Below are positions 1 through 5,541 of a stretch of 9,229 bases of DNA, piece after piece. The first letter of the stretch is position 1. Each line of letters begins with the position of its first letter. A program made the translations under genes and the position numbers. Origin of the DNA: Candidatus Sulfotelmatobacter sp. (GTDB taxonomy: Bacteria; Acidobacteriota; Terriglobia; Terriglobales; Acidobacteriaceae); the NCBI GenBank assembly GCA_030037515.1, contig JASHRE010000613.1, forward strand, positions 1-9,229, written 5' to 3'. The notes under the pieces are model-generated. The model did no database searches. It worked only from the letters and a program-made list of their open reading frames with translations, and was not told the DNA's origin.

Positions 1-1
1 T

Positions 2-223
2 GAAGAGCAGAAGCAGAGCGGGTTTCGTTATCAGTATTCGAATTACCAGATCGAGTACAGCCGGAATCTGCTCTTTGAAATCGGCGGGCATATGGAGCAA
101 GTGTTTCAAGCATTGATTGACCGCAGGCGTGCACCGCTTGATATGCAAACCGTAAAAACCATTTTGGGATACCGGCGACCGTCCACACTCAAGTTGCTCT
201 GTATATGGTCAGATCATACGTAG
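2..223 (+). CDS. C-terminal fragment of an unrecognised protein (5' end outside window)
   Basis: The frame is open from base 2 to a TAG at 221-223, giving 73 residues of a protein that begins outside the window. It looks genuinely coding: aromatic and charged residues are patterned as in a folded domain, with a stretch reading YQYSNYQIEYSRNLLF near residues 10-25, then a helix-like GGHMEQVFQALIDR and a LDMQTVKTILGYRR segment. The Y-x-Y-S-x-x-Q-x-E-Y-S-R-N-L-x-F pattern reminds me of uncharacterised proteins in soil bacteria, but I cannot name a family or a function. The last 15 or so residues are unlike the rest. A possible continuation, with a Y-x-G-L and YTRG pattern, appears in another frame just downstream near 214-250, so the end may be a frameshift and the gene a remnant. 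The coding call is fairly sure; the identity is unknown. Confidence 0.5.
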   Translation, partial: EEQKQSGFRYQYSNYQIEYSRNLLFEIGGHMEQVFQALIDRRRAPLDMQTVKTILGYRRPSTLKLLCIWSDHT

Positions 224-225
224 GT

Positions 226-244
226 CTCTCGCGATACACGAGAG
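226..244. repeat. Short perfect hairpin after the partial gene
   Basis: CTCTCG at 226-231 and CGAGAG at 239-244 form a perfect 6-bp stem with a 7-nt loop, starting 3 nt after the stop of the partial gene. No T-run follows, so it is not a standard intrinsic terminator. It may be chance or an mRNA-end structure. Confidence 0.35.
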
Positions 245-533
245 GGCATGAATAAAGCCAATCGACGCTCATTACTACACCATTCGAGCCGAGATGTGCG
301 CCGTATTCCAGGAGCTGGGAATCGCTGCTTGAAATCGACAATTATTTTGTCCGAGTTTCGCGCTAAGCGCCTAAACCTGCTAACCTCTTCCTACACAACA
401 ACCCGCAAAAGCCGTCCCCGATCTGCGTTGTGTAGTCTTGCAGCAGGTCATCGTGGTAGATCGCCTCCTTGGCCGAACCAGCCGGCGAATTGCTCGATGC
501 AGCACCTGAGAAGTTCGCGCATAGTGCGCGCTA

Positions 534-644
534 GCCGCTTGGGAGTTTCCAGCTTGCTTCGATGAAGGCCTGGTAGACTGCAACTTGGGCTGGCTCGAAA
601 TTGTCCTGCAGAAACGCGCCCGTGACGATGCTTCCAATTTTGGC
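534..644 (-). pseudogene. Possible remnant of a TetR/BetI-type regulator C-terminal region
   Basis: On the minus strand between stops at 645-647 and 531-533 the reading is IGSIVTGAFLQDNFEPAQ followed by VAVYQAFIEASWKLPSG. The I-x-x-[FL]-L-x-D-N-F-x-P-x-x-V-A-V-x-x-A-F pattern resembles the start of the ligand-binding region of BetI-like TetR regulators. There is no N-terminal DNA-binding domain in any frame upstream, and the continuation is broken. If real, it is a dead regulator lying downstream of the intact TetR gene and on the same strand. This rests on memory of family style only; chance is a real alternative. Confidence 0.2.
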
Positions 645-794
645 CTATCCCCCCCGATCTTTGCTGCGTGCTGCTTTTGCGTTTCCGATACGTCAAGGGA
701 ATGGAAGATGCATCGGCGGGTACTGAACTGAATTTGATCCCTTATCACTCCCGAAACACAGCTCGCAAAAACTGTGAATGCCGGCTTTCGTTAG

Positions 795-1424
795 TTAGTC
801 CGTTGGGGAACGTGACAAAACACCTTCCAAATACGAGCTAAGAACCTTTCGAAACTCCGCCTCAATGAGACCTCTGGATTTCGTCTCCGATTCCAGGTAA
901 AGAGTCTTCATCCCCTTCACAATTTGAATCGTAACGTTCGCGGCCAACAATGCCCTTTCCGAAGGTAGGGACGGATTCTTCACACGAAAGGCGTTGGCAA
1001 TGCTTGCGCGGAGATCCTTGTGGGCGGTGCGATTACGGGTAGCCGGGATCGCGATAGCATGCAGGTTCAGCCAGGCTGGCCGCTCTCGCGCGAAAGTTGC
1101 AATGCAGTCGATGAACGACTCGGCAAATTGCGGAGCCGACAACTTCGCCGAAGCTGCCACGAGCGAATGCAATCTCGCTTGCAACTGCTGGGCATACTGC
1201 GCGCGAAGCGTCGCAGCCACAGATTCCTTATCGGGGAAGTAATTGTATAGCGCGCCGATCGACGAATTACTGCGATCCGCAATGGCCTGCATTGTGGTGG
1301 CTTCGAATCCTGCTTCAGCAAACAGTTCCGCGGCCGCTTGGAGGAAGCCCGCCAGCCTGCGCGCCGATCGCTCTTGCTGAGGGGCCACACGAACCGAGCT
1401 TGACAAAATCGAGGACACCCTCAT
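795..1424 (-). CDS. TetR/AcrR-family transcriptional regulator
   Basis: A protein of up to 209 residues, normal TetR length. The DNA-binding domain spans about residues 22-68: a first helix (RLAGFLQAAAELFAEAGFE), helix 2 at TTMQAIADRS, and recognition helix SSIGALYNYF followed by PDKES, the classic TetR signature. The helical remainder (about 75-205) is the dimerisation and ligand pocket; its ligand cannot be predicted. It is transcribed away from the hydrolase/exporter pair, and the shared 52-bp gap holds two palindromes, so it very likely represses both directions. The start is uncertain. ATG at 1424 has no convincing Shine-Dalgarno site and lies inside the regulatory repeat. Its extended -10 box (1425-1433) predicts transcription starting near 1418, exactly at an in-frame GTG (codon 3), so a leaderless GTG start, or the GTG at codon 11, is plausible. 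The DNA-binding domain is unaffected in every case. Confidence 0.93.
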   Translation of the reverse strand: MRVSSILSSSVRVAPQQERSARRLAGFLQAAAELFAEAGFEATTMQAIADRSNSSIGALYNYFPDKESVAATLRAQYAQQLQARLHSLVAASAKLSAPQFAESFIDCIATFARERPAWLNLHAIAIPATRNRTAHKDLRASIANAFRVKNPSLPSERALLAANVTIQIVKGMKTLYLESETKSRGLIEAEFRKVLSSYLEGVLSRSPTD

Positions 1425-1429
1425 ATTCT
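1400..1429 (+). promoter_or_regulatory. Promoter of the hydrolase-MFS operon
   Basis: A perfect TTGACA -35 box at 1400-1405 is followed after 18 bp by TATTCT (4/6 match) at 1424-1429, predicting transcription from about 1436 and a leader of about 40 nt. The left palindrome fills the spacer between the boxes, so a bound repressor would block RNA polymerase directly. Confidence 0.7.
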
Positions 1430-1463
1430 ACCAGAAACAAATCGAGGGTGTCCTCGGTTTTGT
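1403..1463. promoter_or_regulatory. Double-palindrome operator for the divergent TetR regulator
   Basis: Nineteen bases at 1403-1421 recur as the reverse complement at 1445-1463 with one mismatch (18/19), around a 23-bp spacer holding both -10 boxes. Each arm is also a palindrome on its own: GAGG-ACAC-CCTC at 1411-1422 and GAGG-GTGT-CCTC at 1444-1455, the right one extending to CGAGG-N4-CCTCG. The half-site centres are 33 bp apart, about three helical turns, so two TetR dimers could sit on the same face. The left site covers the rightward spacer and the leftward start point; the right site covers the leftward -35 and the rightward early transcribed region. Confidence 0.8.
1425..1433 (-). promoter_or_regulatory. 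Extended -10 promoter of the TetR gene
   Basis: Read leftward, TGG-TAGAAT is an extended -10 element (TAGAAT matches 5/6). A weak -35 (AGGACA, 4/6) lies 18 bp upstream at 1449-1454, inside the right palindrome. The box overlaps the rightward promoter's -10 (1424-1429) on the opposite strand, so the two promoters should compete for polymerase. The start point falls near 1418, at or inside the gene's 5' end. Confidence 0.55.
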
Positions 1464-1476
1464 ACAAAAGGGGGCT

Positions 1477-1974
1477 ATGTCAAGCCTTTCCCTCAATCCG
1501 CAAAAGATGGCATTAGTAGCGATCGATCTGCAGTACGCAGTGGTATCAACAAACACTGCCCCGCACTCGGCGCTGGAGGTTGTGGACAAGAACCGGCAAA
1601 TTGCCGAAGCTCTTCGCGCGAAGGATGGGCTTGTCGTCTGGGTGCGGGTTGATCGGAACAAGTTTATGAGGCTTCCAGTTGATCGGCCGCCCCCATTCGG
1701 GCAAGAAACGCCGGAGGAGCTTTGGCAGATCGCCCCGTCGTCTGGCTTTCAGGCCGGAGACGCGCTGATTACAAAGAAGCACTGGGGTGCGTTCGCTCAA
1801 ACTCGGATGCAGTCAACGCTACGCCAGGGTACAGGCCCGGGCTTCGCCTTTATCGCTGTCGAAGACGCTTGTTCCGGGCTTTGTGCCGAAGGCCGTCGCT
1901 TTGCGTTTGCAAAAATCTTTCCTCGGCTTGCGCGGGTTCGCACGACCGAAGAGGTTCTAAAGGCGCTTGCCTGA
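1477..1974 (+). CDS. Isochorismatase-like hydrolase with an internal in-frame deletion
   Basis: A 165-residue cytoplasmic protein of the isochorismatase-like (cysteine hydrolase) superfamily, short against the usual 180-200. ATG at 1477 follows AAGGGGG (1468-1474), a purine-rich ribosome site at close spacing. Visible family features are ALVAIDLQY with the catalytic-type Asp17, LVVWVRVD as the second core strand, ITKKHWGAF carrying the family Lys (about K100), then TRMQSTLRQ and VEDACSG. After the LRQ at about 115-117 the family normally has about 20-25 more residues: strand, the VATNxxVExTAR nucleophile loop and its helix. Here the sequence jumps via GTGPGFAFIAVED straight to the last strand, after which the C-terminus (IFPRLARVRTTEEVLKAL) matches the family again. 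The frame is intact, so this is a clean deletion, an assembly error, or a repurposed non-catalytic protein. It is the first gene of an operon with the MFS exporter and its substrate is unknown. Confidence 0.85.
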   Translation: MSSLSLNPQKMALVAIDLQYAVVSTNTAPHSALEVVDKNRQIAEALRAKDGLVVWVRVDRNKFMRLPVDRPPPFGQETPEELWQIAPSSGFQAGDALITKKHWGAFAQTRMQSTLRQGTGPGFAFIAVEDACSGLCAEGRRFAFAKIFPRLARVRTTEEVLKALA

Positions 1975-3403
1975 CCAAGCCCAACTCTCGGAGCAGCTCG
2001 ACAGCCGGATATGGAAGGTTGTATCGGTTGCGGTGCTGGGCTCGTTCCTGACGCAACTGGATGCGACTGTGGTCAACGTTTCTCTGTCGAGCCTTGCCCT
2101 GGAATTGCATAGCAGCCTGCGGGCGATCCAGTGGGTCACCAGTGGATATCTTCTTGCACTGGCGCTGATGCTGCCCCTGAATGCCTGGCTGGTCGAGCGC
2201 ATTGGCGCCAGGAGGCTCTACCTTGTCTGTTTTACCGGATTCACCTTGTCATCGGCTCTTTGCGCTCTGAGCTGGTCCGCGAACTCCTTGATCGGGTTTC
2301 GCGTTCTGCAAGGCATGAGCGGAGGGCTGATGGCGCCGATGGCGCAACTCATGATTGCGCGCGCCGCAGGCAGAGATTTTGTGCGCGTCATCGGCTACGC
2401 CGCGGTGCCGGTGTTGTTTGGGCCGATTGTGGGCCCGGTGATTGCTGGCGCCATTTTGCAGCATGCTTCCTGGCATTGGCTGTTCTTGATCAACTTGCCG
2501 ATTGGCATTCTCGCGGCCATACTCGCGCTGTTATTTCTTCCCAACGATGAAGACGTACCACGAAGCGCCAGAGAACTCGATCTGATGGGCTTTCTGCTGG
2601 TGTCGCCTGGACTGGTGCTGTTTCTCTACGGATCAGATCATCTGCAGGACCGTGCGGGGATTTCGTTGTTTCTGCTTTCCCTCCTCCTGCTCGCGGTTTT
2701 TGTTCGCATATCGTCGAGAAAAGGACAGCGAGCGCTAATCGACCTCGAGCTGTTCCGTAGCCGAGCTTTTTCAGTGTCCTCGGTTACGCAGTTCACAACA
2801 AATGGCTTGACATTCGCGGGACAGATGCTGATACCGGTGTTCCTCATTCGCGGGGTGGGCCAATCGCCCAGCACTACCGGCTGGCTTATGGCCCCTCTCG
2901 GTCTCGGGATGATGTGCACCTATCCGTTCGTGGGAAAGTTGACGCAGCACCTTGGCATCCGAGGAACATCCACTAGCGGAGCGCTGATCGGGTTTCTCGC
3001 CACTTTGGCCTTTCTCTATTTGAGCTCTCAACCCTTTCATCTAACCATTCTGGTTCTTGCGCTTTTTGTGCGGGGGGTAGGCATGAGTGCAGTCGGGATT
3101 CCGTCGATTTCTTCCGCGTATGCGTCAGTCCGCAAGGAAGAGTTGCCGATGGCGACAACTGCGCTGAACATCGTGCAGCGTCTTGGCGGTCCCACACTGA
3201 CGACGCTTTGCACGACGGTTCTGGCCATGCGGCTTGCGAGTGAACACTCGCAAGCGAGCGCATCCGGCGCGTTCACCATCGGCTTTGCACTGCTTTGTGG
3301 CTTCCATGCGCTGCTCATTCTGGCGGCCATGAGGCTGCCCCGACATCTCGAAACCATGGGTCGAACGGTGTGGGAGGCTGAACTTTTAACTTTAACCGAA
3401 TAG
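1967..3403 (+). CDS. DHA2-family (EmrB/QacA-type) MFS drug:proton antiporter
   Basis: A 478-residue inner-membrane protein predicted to have 14 helices, as in the DHA2 multidrug exporters. Diagnostic motifs in order: LDATVVNVSL at 31-40 (motif D1 with the helix-1 Asp), WLVERIGARRLYL at 74-86 (motif A variant), RVLQGMSGGLMAP at 112-124 (motif B with its Arg), GPIVGPVIAGAI at 152-163 (antiporter motif C), and WHWLFLINLPIG at 169-180, typical of this family. A second motif-A-like loop is at about 322-333. The start is a TTG at 1967 with AAAGG at 1959-1963; it overlaps the hydrolase stop by 8 nt, and no ATG lies nearby in frame, so translational coupling is likely. It is controlled by the divergent TetR gene. 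It probably exports the TetR ligand, but no substrate can be read from the sequence. No membrane-fusion partner is present in the window. Confidence 0.92.
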   Translation: MPDQAQLSEQLDSRIWKVVSVAVLGSFLTQLDATVVNVSLSSLALELHSSLRAIQWVTSGYLLALALMLPLNAWLVERIGARRLYLVCFTGFTLSSALCALSWSANSLIGFRVLQGMSGGLMAPMAQLMIARAAGRDFVRVIGYAAVPVLFGPIVGPVIAGAILQHASWHWLFLINLPIGILAAILALLFLPNDEDVPRSARELDLMGFLLVSPGLVLFLYGSDHLQDRAGISLFLLSLLLLAVFVRISSRKGQRALIDLELFRSRAFSVSSVTQFTTNGLTFAGQMLIPVFLIRGVGQSPSTTGWLMAPLGLGMMCTYPFVGKLTQHLGIRGTSTSGALIGFLATLAFLYLSSQPFHLTILVLALFVRGVGMSAVGIPSISSAYASVRKEELPMATTALNIVQRLGGPTLTTLCTTVLAMRLASEHSQASASGAFTIGFALLCGFHALLILAAMRLPRHLETMGRTVWEAELLTLTE

Positions 3404-3814
3404 CCGTGGAATCGAAAAGTGAATCAGCTGCCCCAAGACGCGGGGCCCTGCTTCGTCCGGATAATGAAGATGGCAGAGCGAGAGTCGGCCGCATATTTGA
3501 ACGCGGCGAGAACAATAAAGCGCCGCGGCAAAGCCCAGCTCCGGGCCGCGTCGCGCAAACAGCCGTGCTTGCCACGGATAGTAGTGCTCAAGCTGGAAGA
3601 CGAAGCGGTTCAAGATCCTCAAGACGCGGTCACACACCGGATAGGTCAGCCCCGTCATGCGATCAGTTGACAACCACGGCGGTGAAACTGCGAGAGCGAG
3701 TAGACCTTGGGCTCTACCGGCGCTTCGCCCTGGTGGACGAGGATCTCAGCAGTTTTCGAGACGCGGAAGAGACCACATGACAGCCGGTCCGTATTTGATG
3801 AGTGAAACCGCGCG
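3404..3814. other. Ambiguous 411-bp interval with open frames on both strands
   Basis: Between the converging MFS and VOC genes several frames are open, and none is convincing. On the minus strand, one frame running out of the VOC gene ends with KTAEILVHQGEAPVEPKVYS and stops at 3655-3657, where ATGA overlaps the start of a second minus frame (3392-3658) reading RILNRFVFQLEHYYPWQARL. The plus strand has open frames at 3406-3780 and 3419-3670 with similar third-position GC, so strand cannot be settled. No Shine-Dalgarno site or recognisable domain is present, and no convincing terminator hairpin separates the two converging genes. It may be remnants of a lost gene. Confidence 0.35.
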
Positions 3815-4315
3815 TCAGTCCGCTGCTGCCGCGCTCGCCGGCTGTTGCTTCATCATCTCCTTCATCCCGTTCTTCATCTCTTTGGCAGTGGGTTCGGCCT
3901 TATGAGTGCCGATCATCCAAATGTACCCATCGGGATCGATGATGGAGCCGACACGATCGCCCCAAAACATATCCATCACGGGACCCTGGCCAGTCGCGCC
4001 GAGTTTCGTCGCTTTCTCGACCACTTTGTCCACGTTTTCCACATAGAGGTACAAAGCAGCCGGCGACGCGCCGACGTTCTTGGCGGTGCGCCGTCCCATG
4101 GCGGGGCTCTCGGGCCCGAGCATCAGCACCGTGCCGCGCAAGGTCAGTTCGGCGTGTACCGGCTTGCCGTCAGGGCCGTTCATGATCCCGCGCTTTGCGA
4201 AGCCGAACGCCTTCTGGTAAAAGGTGACCGCGGCCGGAATGTCCGCCACCGTGAGCGCGGCCGAGACCGCGCCATAAGCCTTCTTATTCAGCGGATCGAT
4301 CTTCTTGTTTGCCAT
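3815..4315 (-). CDS. VOC-superfamily protein, PhnB/glyoxalase-like
   Basis: A 166-residue soluble protein with two beta-alpha-beta-beta-beta halves of the vicinal oxygen chelate fold. The first half (about 16-68) has VSAALTVADIPAAVTFYQKAFGF, then VHAELTLRGTVLMLGPE with a candidate metal ligand at H54 or E56. The second half (about 86-138) has LYLYVENVDKVVEKATKLGA, then MFWGDRVGSIIDPDGYIWMI ending in GTH, a hallmark of the PhnB-like subgroup. The C-terminus is a Lys/Met-rich tail ending in Ala-rich sequence. The frame stays open for 140 codons upstream, but ATG at 4313-4315 is preferred: it has AAAGGAG at 4320-4326 with 4-nt spacing and begins just before the conserved domain. Members include bleomycin- or fosfomycin-resistance-like binding proteins and glyoxalase-like enzymes; the actual substrate is unknown. 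It is a single-gene unit, convergent with the MFS gene. Confidence 0.9.
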   Translation of the reverse strand: MANKKIDPLNKKAYGAVSAALTVADIPAAVTFYQKAFGFAKRGIMNGPDGKPVHAELTLRGTVLMLGPESPAMGRRTAKNVGASPAALYLYVENVDKVVEKATKLGATGQGPVMDMFWGDRVGSIIDPDGYIWMIGTHKAEPTAKEMKNGMKEMMKQQPASAAAAD

Positions 4316-4337
4316 AGTGCTCCTTTCACGCGGGGAC

Positions 4338-4343
4338 ATTGTA
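4338..4343 (-). promoter_or_regulatory. Candidate -10 box of the VOC gene
   Basis: TACAAT (5/6 match), read leftward, lies 22 bp before the chosen ATG, predicting transcription from about 4331 and a leader of about 15 nt that just includes the AAAGGAG site. No good -35 is visible. It supports the internal ATG over the longer open frame. Confidence 0.45.
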
Positions 4344-4660
4344 GCGAAAAGCAGCGGGTATCGCAGCTGATAAAAGAAAACGCAGGTGCCCGTCTGTGGG
4401 TGCAAACCGGCCAATGCCCCACGGCGCCGGCATCCAGAATCTGCAGGCACAGGCTTATCGACAGTTTCTGCTGAAATTCGGGATCCGGTCGGGCTCACCC
4501 CGAGAACCTCCGACAGAATTTGCAGAGGCTCCTCAGGTGTAAAGGGAAAGGCTGCGACATTGGTTATGCTCCAGCCGTCTGCTCCTGCGAGAGAGCCCAC
4601 AGCGTGGACACATGCACCGTCGCAGCCCTTGATGCGATCGCCGCTTTCGCGTCCCAAACC

Positions 4661-4693
4661 CCGGCTCCTCCTCGCAGAGTCAGCCGGTTTTTT
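4661..4693 (+). terminator. Rho-independent terminator-like hairpin with no obvious gene to serve
   Basis: CCGGCT at 4661-4666 pairs perfectly with AGCCGG at 4682-4687 across a 15-nt loop, followed directly by six T residues (4688-4693). On the plus strand this has terminator form, though the stem is short and the loop large. No rightward gene ends nearby. Confidence 0.35.
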
Positions 4694-4891
4694 CAGGTCT
4701 GGCTGCCCTGCAGGTCGCCCTGCCGGGCAGATCACTCAGCCTACTTCAGACTGGCAAGTTTTATTTCGCCAATCCTTTCAGCCGTCGACGCCGAACAAAC
4801 TAAATAGTCGCGCCAACAGTGTCAACCAGAAACTCGGCGCAAAAACGAAATATCTGTGAATTGAAATGTGGAAAACGCGGTCCGATTCCGC

Positions 4892-5143
4892 TCACTTCCC
4901 TCGCCGAGCAGCTTTCCATTTCGCCCAGCGCGCACGTTGCGCCGCAGAAATTCGTTTCCTTGCGGCTGTCGACAGGGTTTTGGGCTTTCCTGACCTCTCG
5001 GCAGGGCGGCGCTTTCCATTGACTCCACCAGCTCCGCTCCCTCCAGTTAGCGCTTCCAGAGCTTGGTCCAGATGCTCGACTCTTGTCTGCGCTTGATCGC
5101 GTTCCTTGGTTAACTGCTGAATAACATCCGCCAAGTTCGACAT
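4892..5143 (-). CDS. Small coiled-coil / basic-tail protein, possibly nucleic-acid binding
   Basis: An 83-residue protein starting at ATG 5141-5143, preceded by GAGGAG (5149-5154) at 5-nt spacing. The longer open frame up to 5311 is rejected because the ribosome site and promoter both point to this ATG. Residues 4-32 form an amphipathic helix with coiled-coil character (VIQQLTKERDQAQTRVEHLD). Residues 34-42 are a Gly/Ser linker, and 44-83 are strongly basic, ending in RKRISAAQRARWAKWKAARR. The S-x-A-A-R-x-R-I-x-x-A-Q-x-x-R-W-A pattern recurs in small acidobacterial proteins as I remember them, and looks like a DNA- or RNA-contacting tail on a dimerising helix. The family has no function I can name. 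A histone-like or regulatory role is inference from charge and layout only. Confidence 0.78.
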   Translation of the reverse strand: MSNLADVIQQLTKERDQAQTRVEHLDQALEALTGGSGAGGVNGKRRPAERSGKPKTLSTAARKRISAAQRARWAKWKAARRGK

Positions 5144-5161
5144 TGATTCTCCTCGGAACGA

Positions 5162-5170
5162 ATTGTAGCA
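5162..5170 (-). promoter_or_regulatory. Extended -10 promoter of the small basic-protein gene
   Basis: Read leftward, TGC-TACAAT forms an extended -10 element (TACAAT matches 5/6) 18 bp before the ATG. Transcription should begin near 5155, giving a leader of about 12 nt containing only the GAGGAG ribosome site. No clear -35 is visible, as is usual for extended -10 promoters. Confidence 0.55.
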
Positions 5171-5250
5171 GGCCAGCCTCGGCTCGACTCCGTCCGCGAG
5201 TGCAACTGGATTGGGAGCGATACCGACTTTACTTATTACTTTCGATCTTT

Positions 5251-5301
5251 CGATGACGTCCTTGTTACTCTTTGTGAGCGGCGAATCGACACACGTCATC
5301 G
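5251..5301. repeat. Perfect 9-bp inverted repeat in the divergent gap
   Basis: CGATGACGT at 5251-5259 and ACGTCATCG at 5293-5301 are exact reverse complements separated by 33 bp. The left arm also contains the palindrome GACGTC (5255-5260). It lies between the leftward small-protein gene and the rightward secreted-protein gene (gap 5144-5541), so it could be a paired regulator site or an RNA hairpin; no gene is supportable in the rest of that gap. Confidence 0.45.
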
Positions 5302-5541
5302 CAGAGTCCAAACATTAGCTGCTGAGCAAGCCTACAAGGCAGCCGAAGGCATGCCCTCAGACGCTCATGTTCTAGACTCACTGCGCCGATTATAGAGAGG
5401 TCGCTTTGCCTTGAACCCACAGGCACGACTACACTGGGAGCCACCCATCCATGCAACTGGGGCGCACCAACAAAGGAGTCGAGAGTTGGACTGCGCGTGG
5501 TGGCAGTTTGCAAAGTCGAGTGTTTGCGGCTAAGGAGAAGA

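Larger units (their letters stand above)
224..794. other. Gene-poor, probably decayed interval
   Basis: No complete gene is supportable here. The open frames on both strands lack ribosome sites and have compositions typical of out-of-frame reading (rich in Arg, Ser and Cys). Protein-like pieces appear only in short, frame-broken stretches: a rightward piece around 252-327 (reading YYTIRAEMCAVFQELGIAA) and a leftward piece at 534-644 described separately. This suggests eroded genes rather than a regulatory intergenic region. Confidence 0.5.
4316..4891. other. Gene-free interval between the VOC gene and the small basic-protein gene
   Basis: About 575 bp with no supportable gene. The minus strand is open in the VOC frame from 4735 and the plus strand from 4386 to 4859, but both translations are low in conserved-looking sequence and lack ribosome sites. 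The left end carries the VOC leader and -10 box. A GC-rich patch at 4702-4729 contains the inverted repeat CTGCCC...GGGCAG and repeated GCCCTGC. A terminator-like hairpin lies at 4661-4693. Confidence 0.45.

Noticed and set aside
4316..4735. 140-codon in-frame N-terminal extension of the VOC protein.
   Set aside because: A strong AAAGGAG site and a TACAAT box both point to the internal ATG at 4315, homologous proteins start at the fold, and the extension has noncoding-like composition.
4874..4895. GCGG-N7-CCGC plus GTTTT after the small basic-protein gene (minus strand) as a terminator.
   Set aside because: The stem is only 4 bp and the T-run is short and interrupted.
5144..5311. N-terminal extension of the 83-residue basic protein.
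   Set aside because: GAGGAG and an extended -10 box lie directly before the ATG at 5143; the extension would cover the promoter.
5406..5435. TTGCCT-N18-TACACT as promoter of the secreted-protein gene.
   Set aside because: Both boxes match weakly (3/6 and 4/6), so chance is likely.
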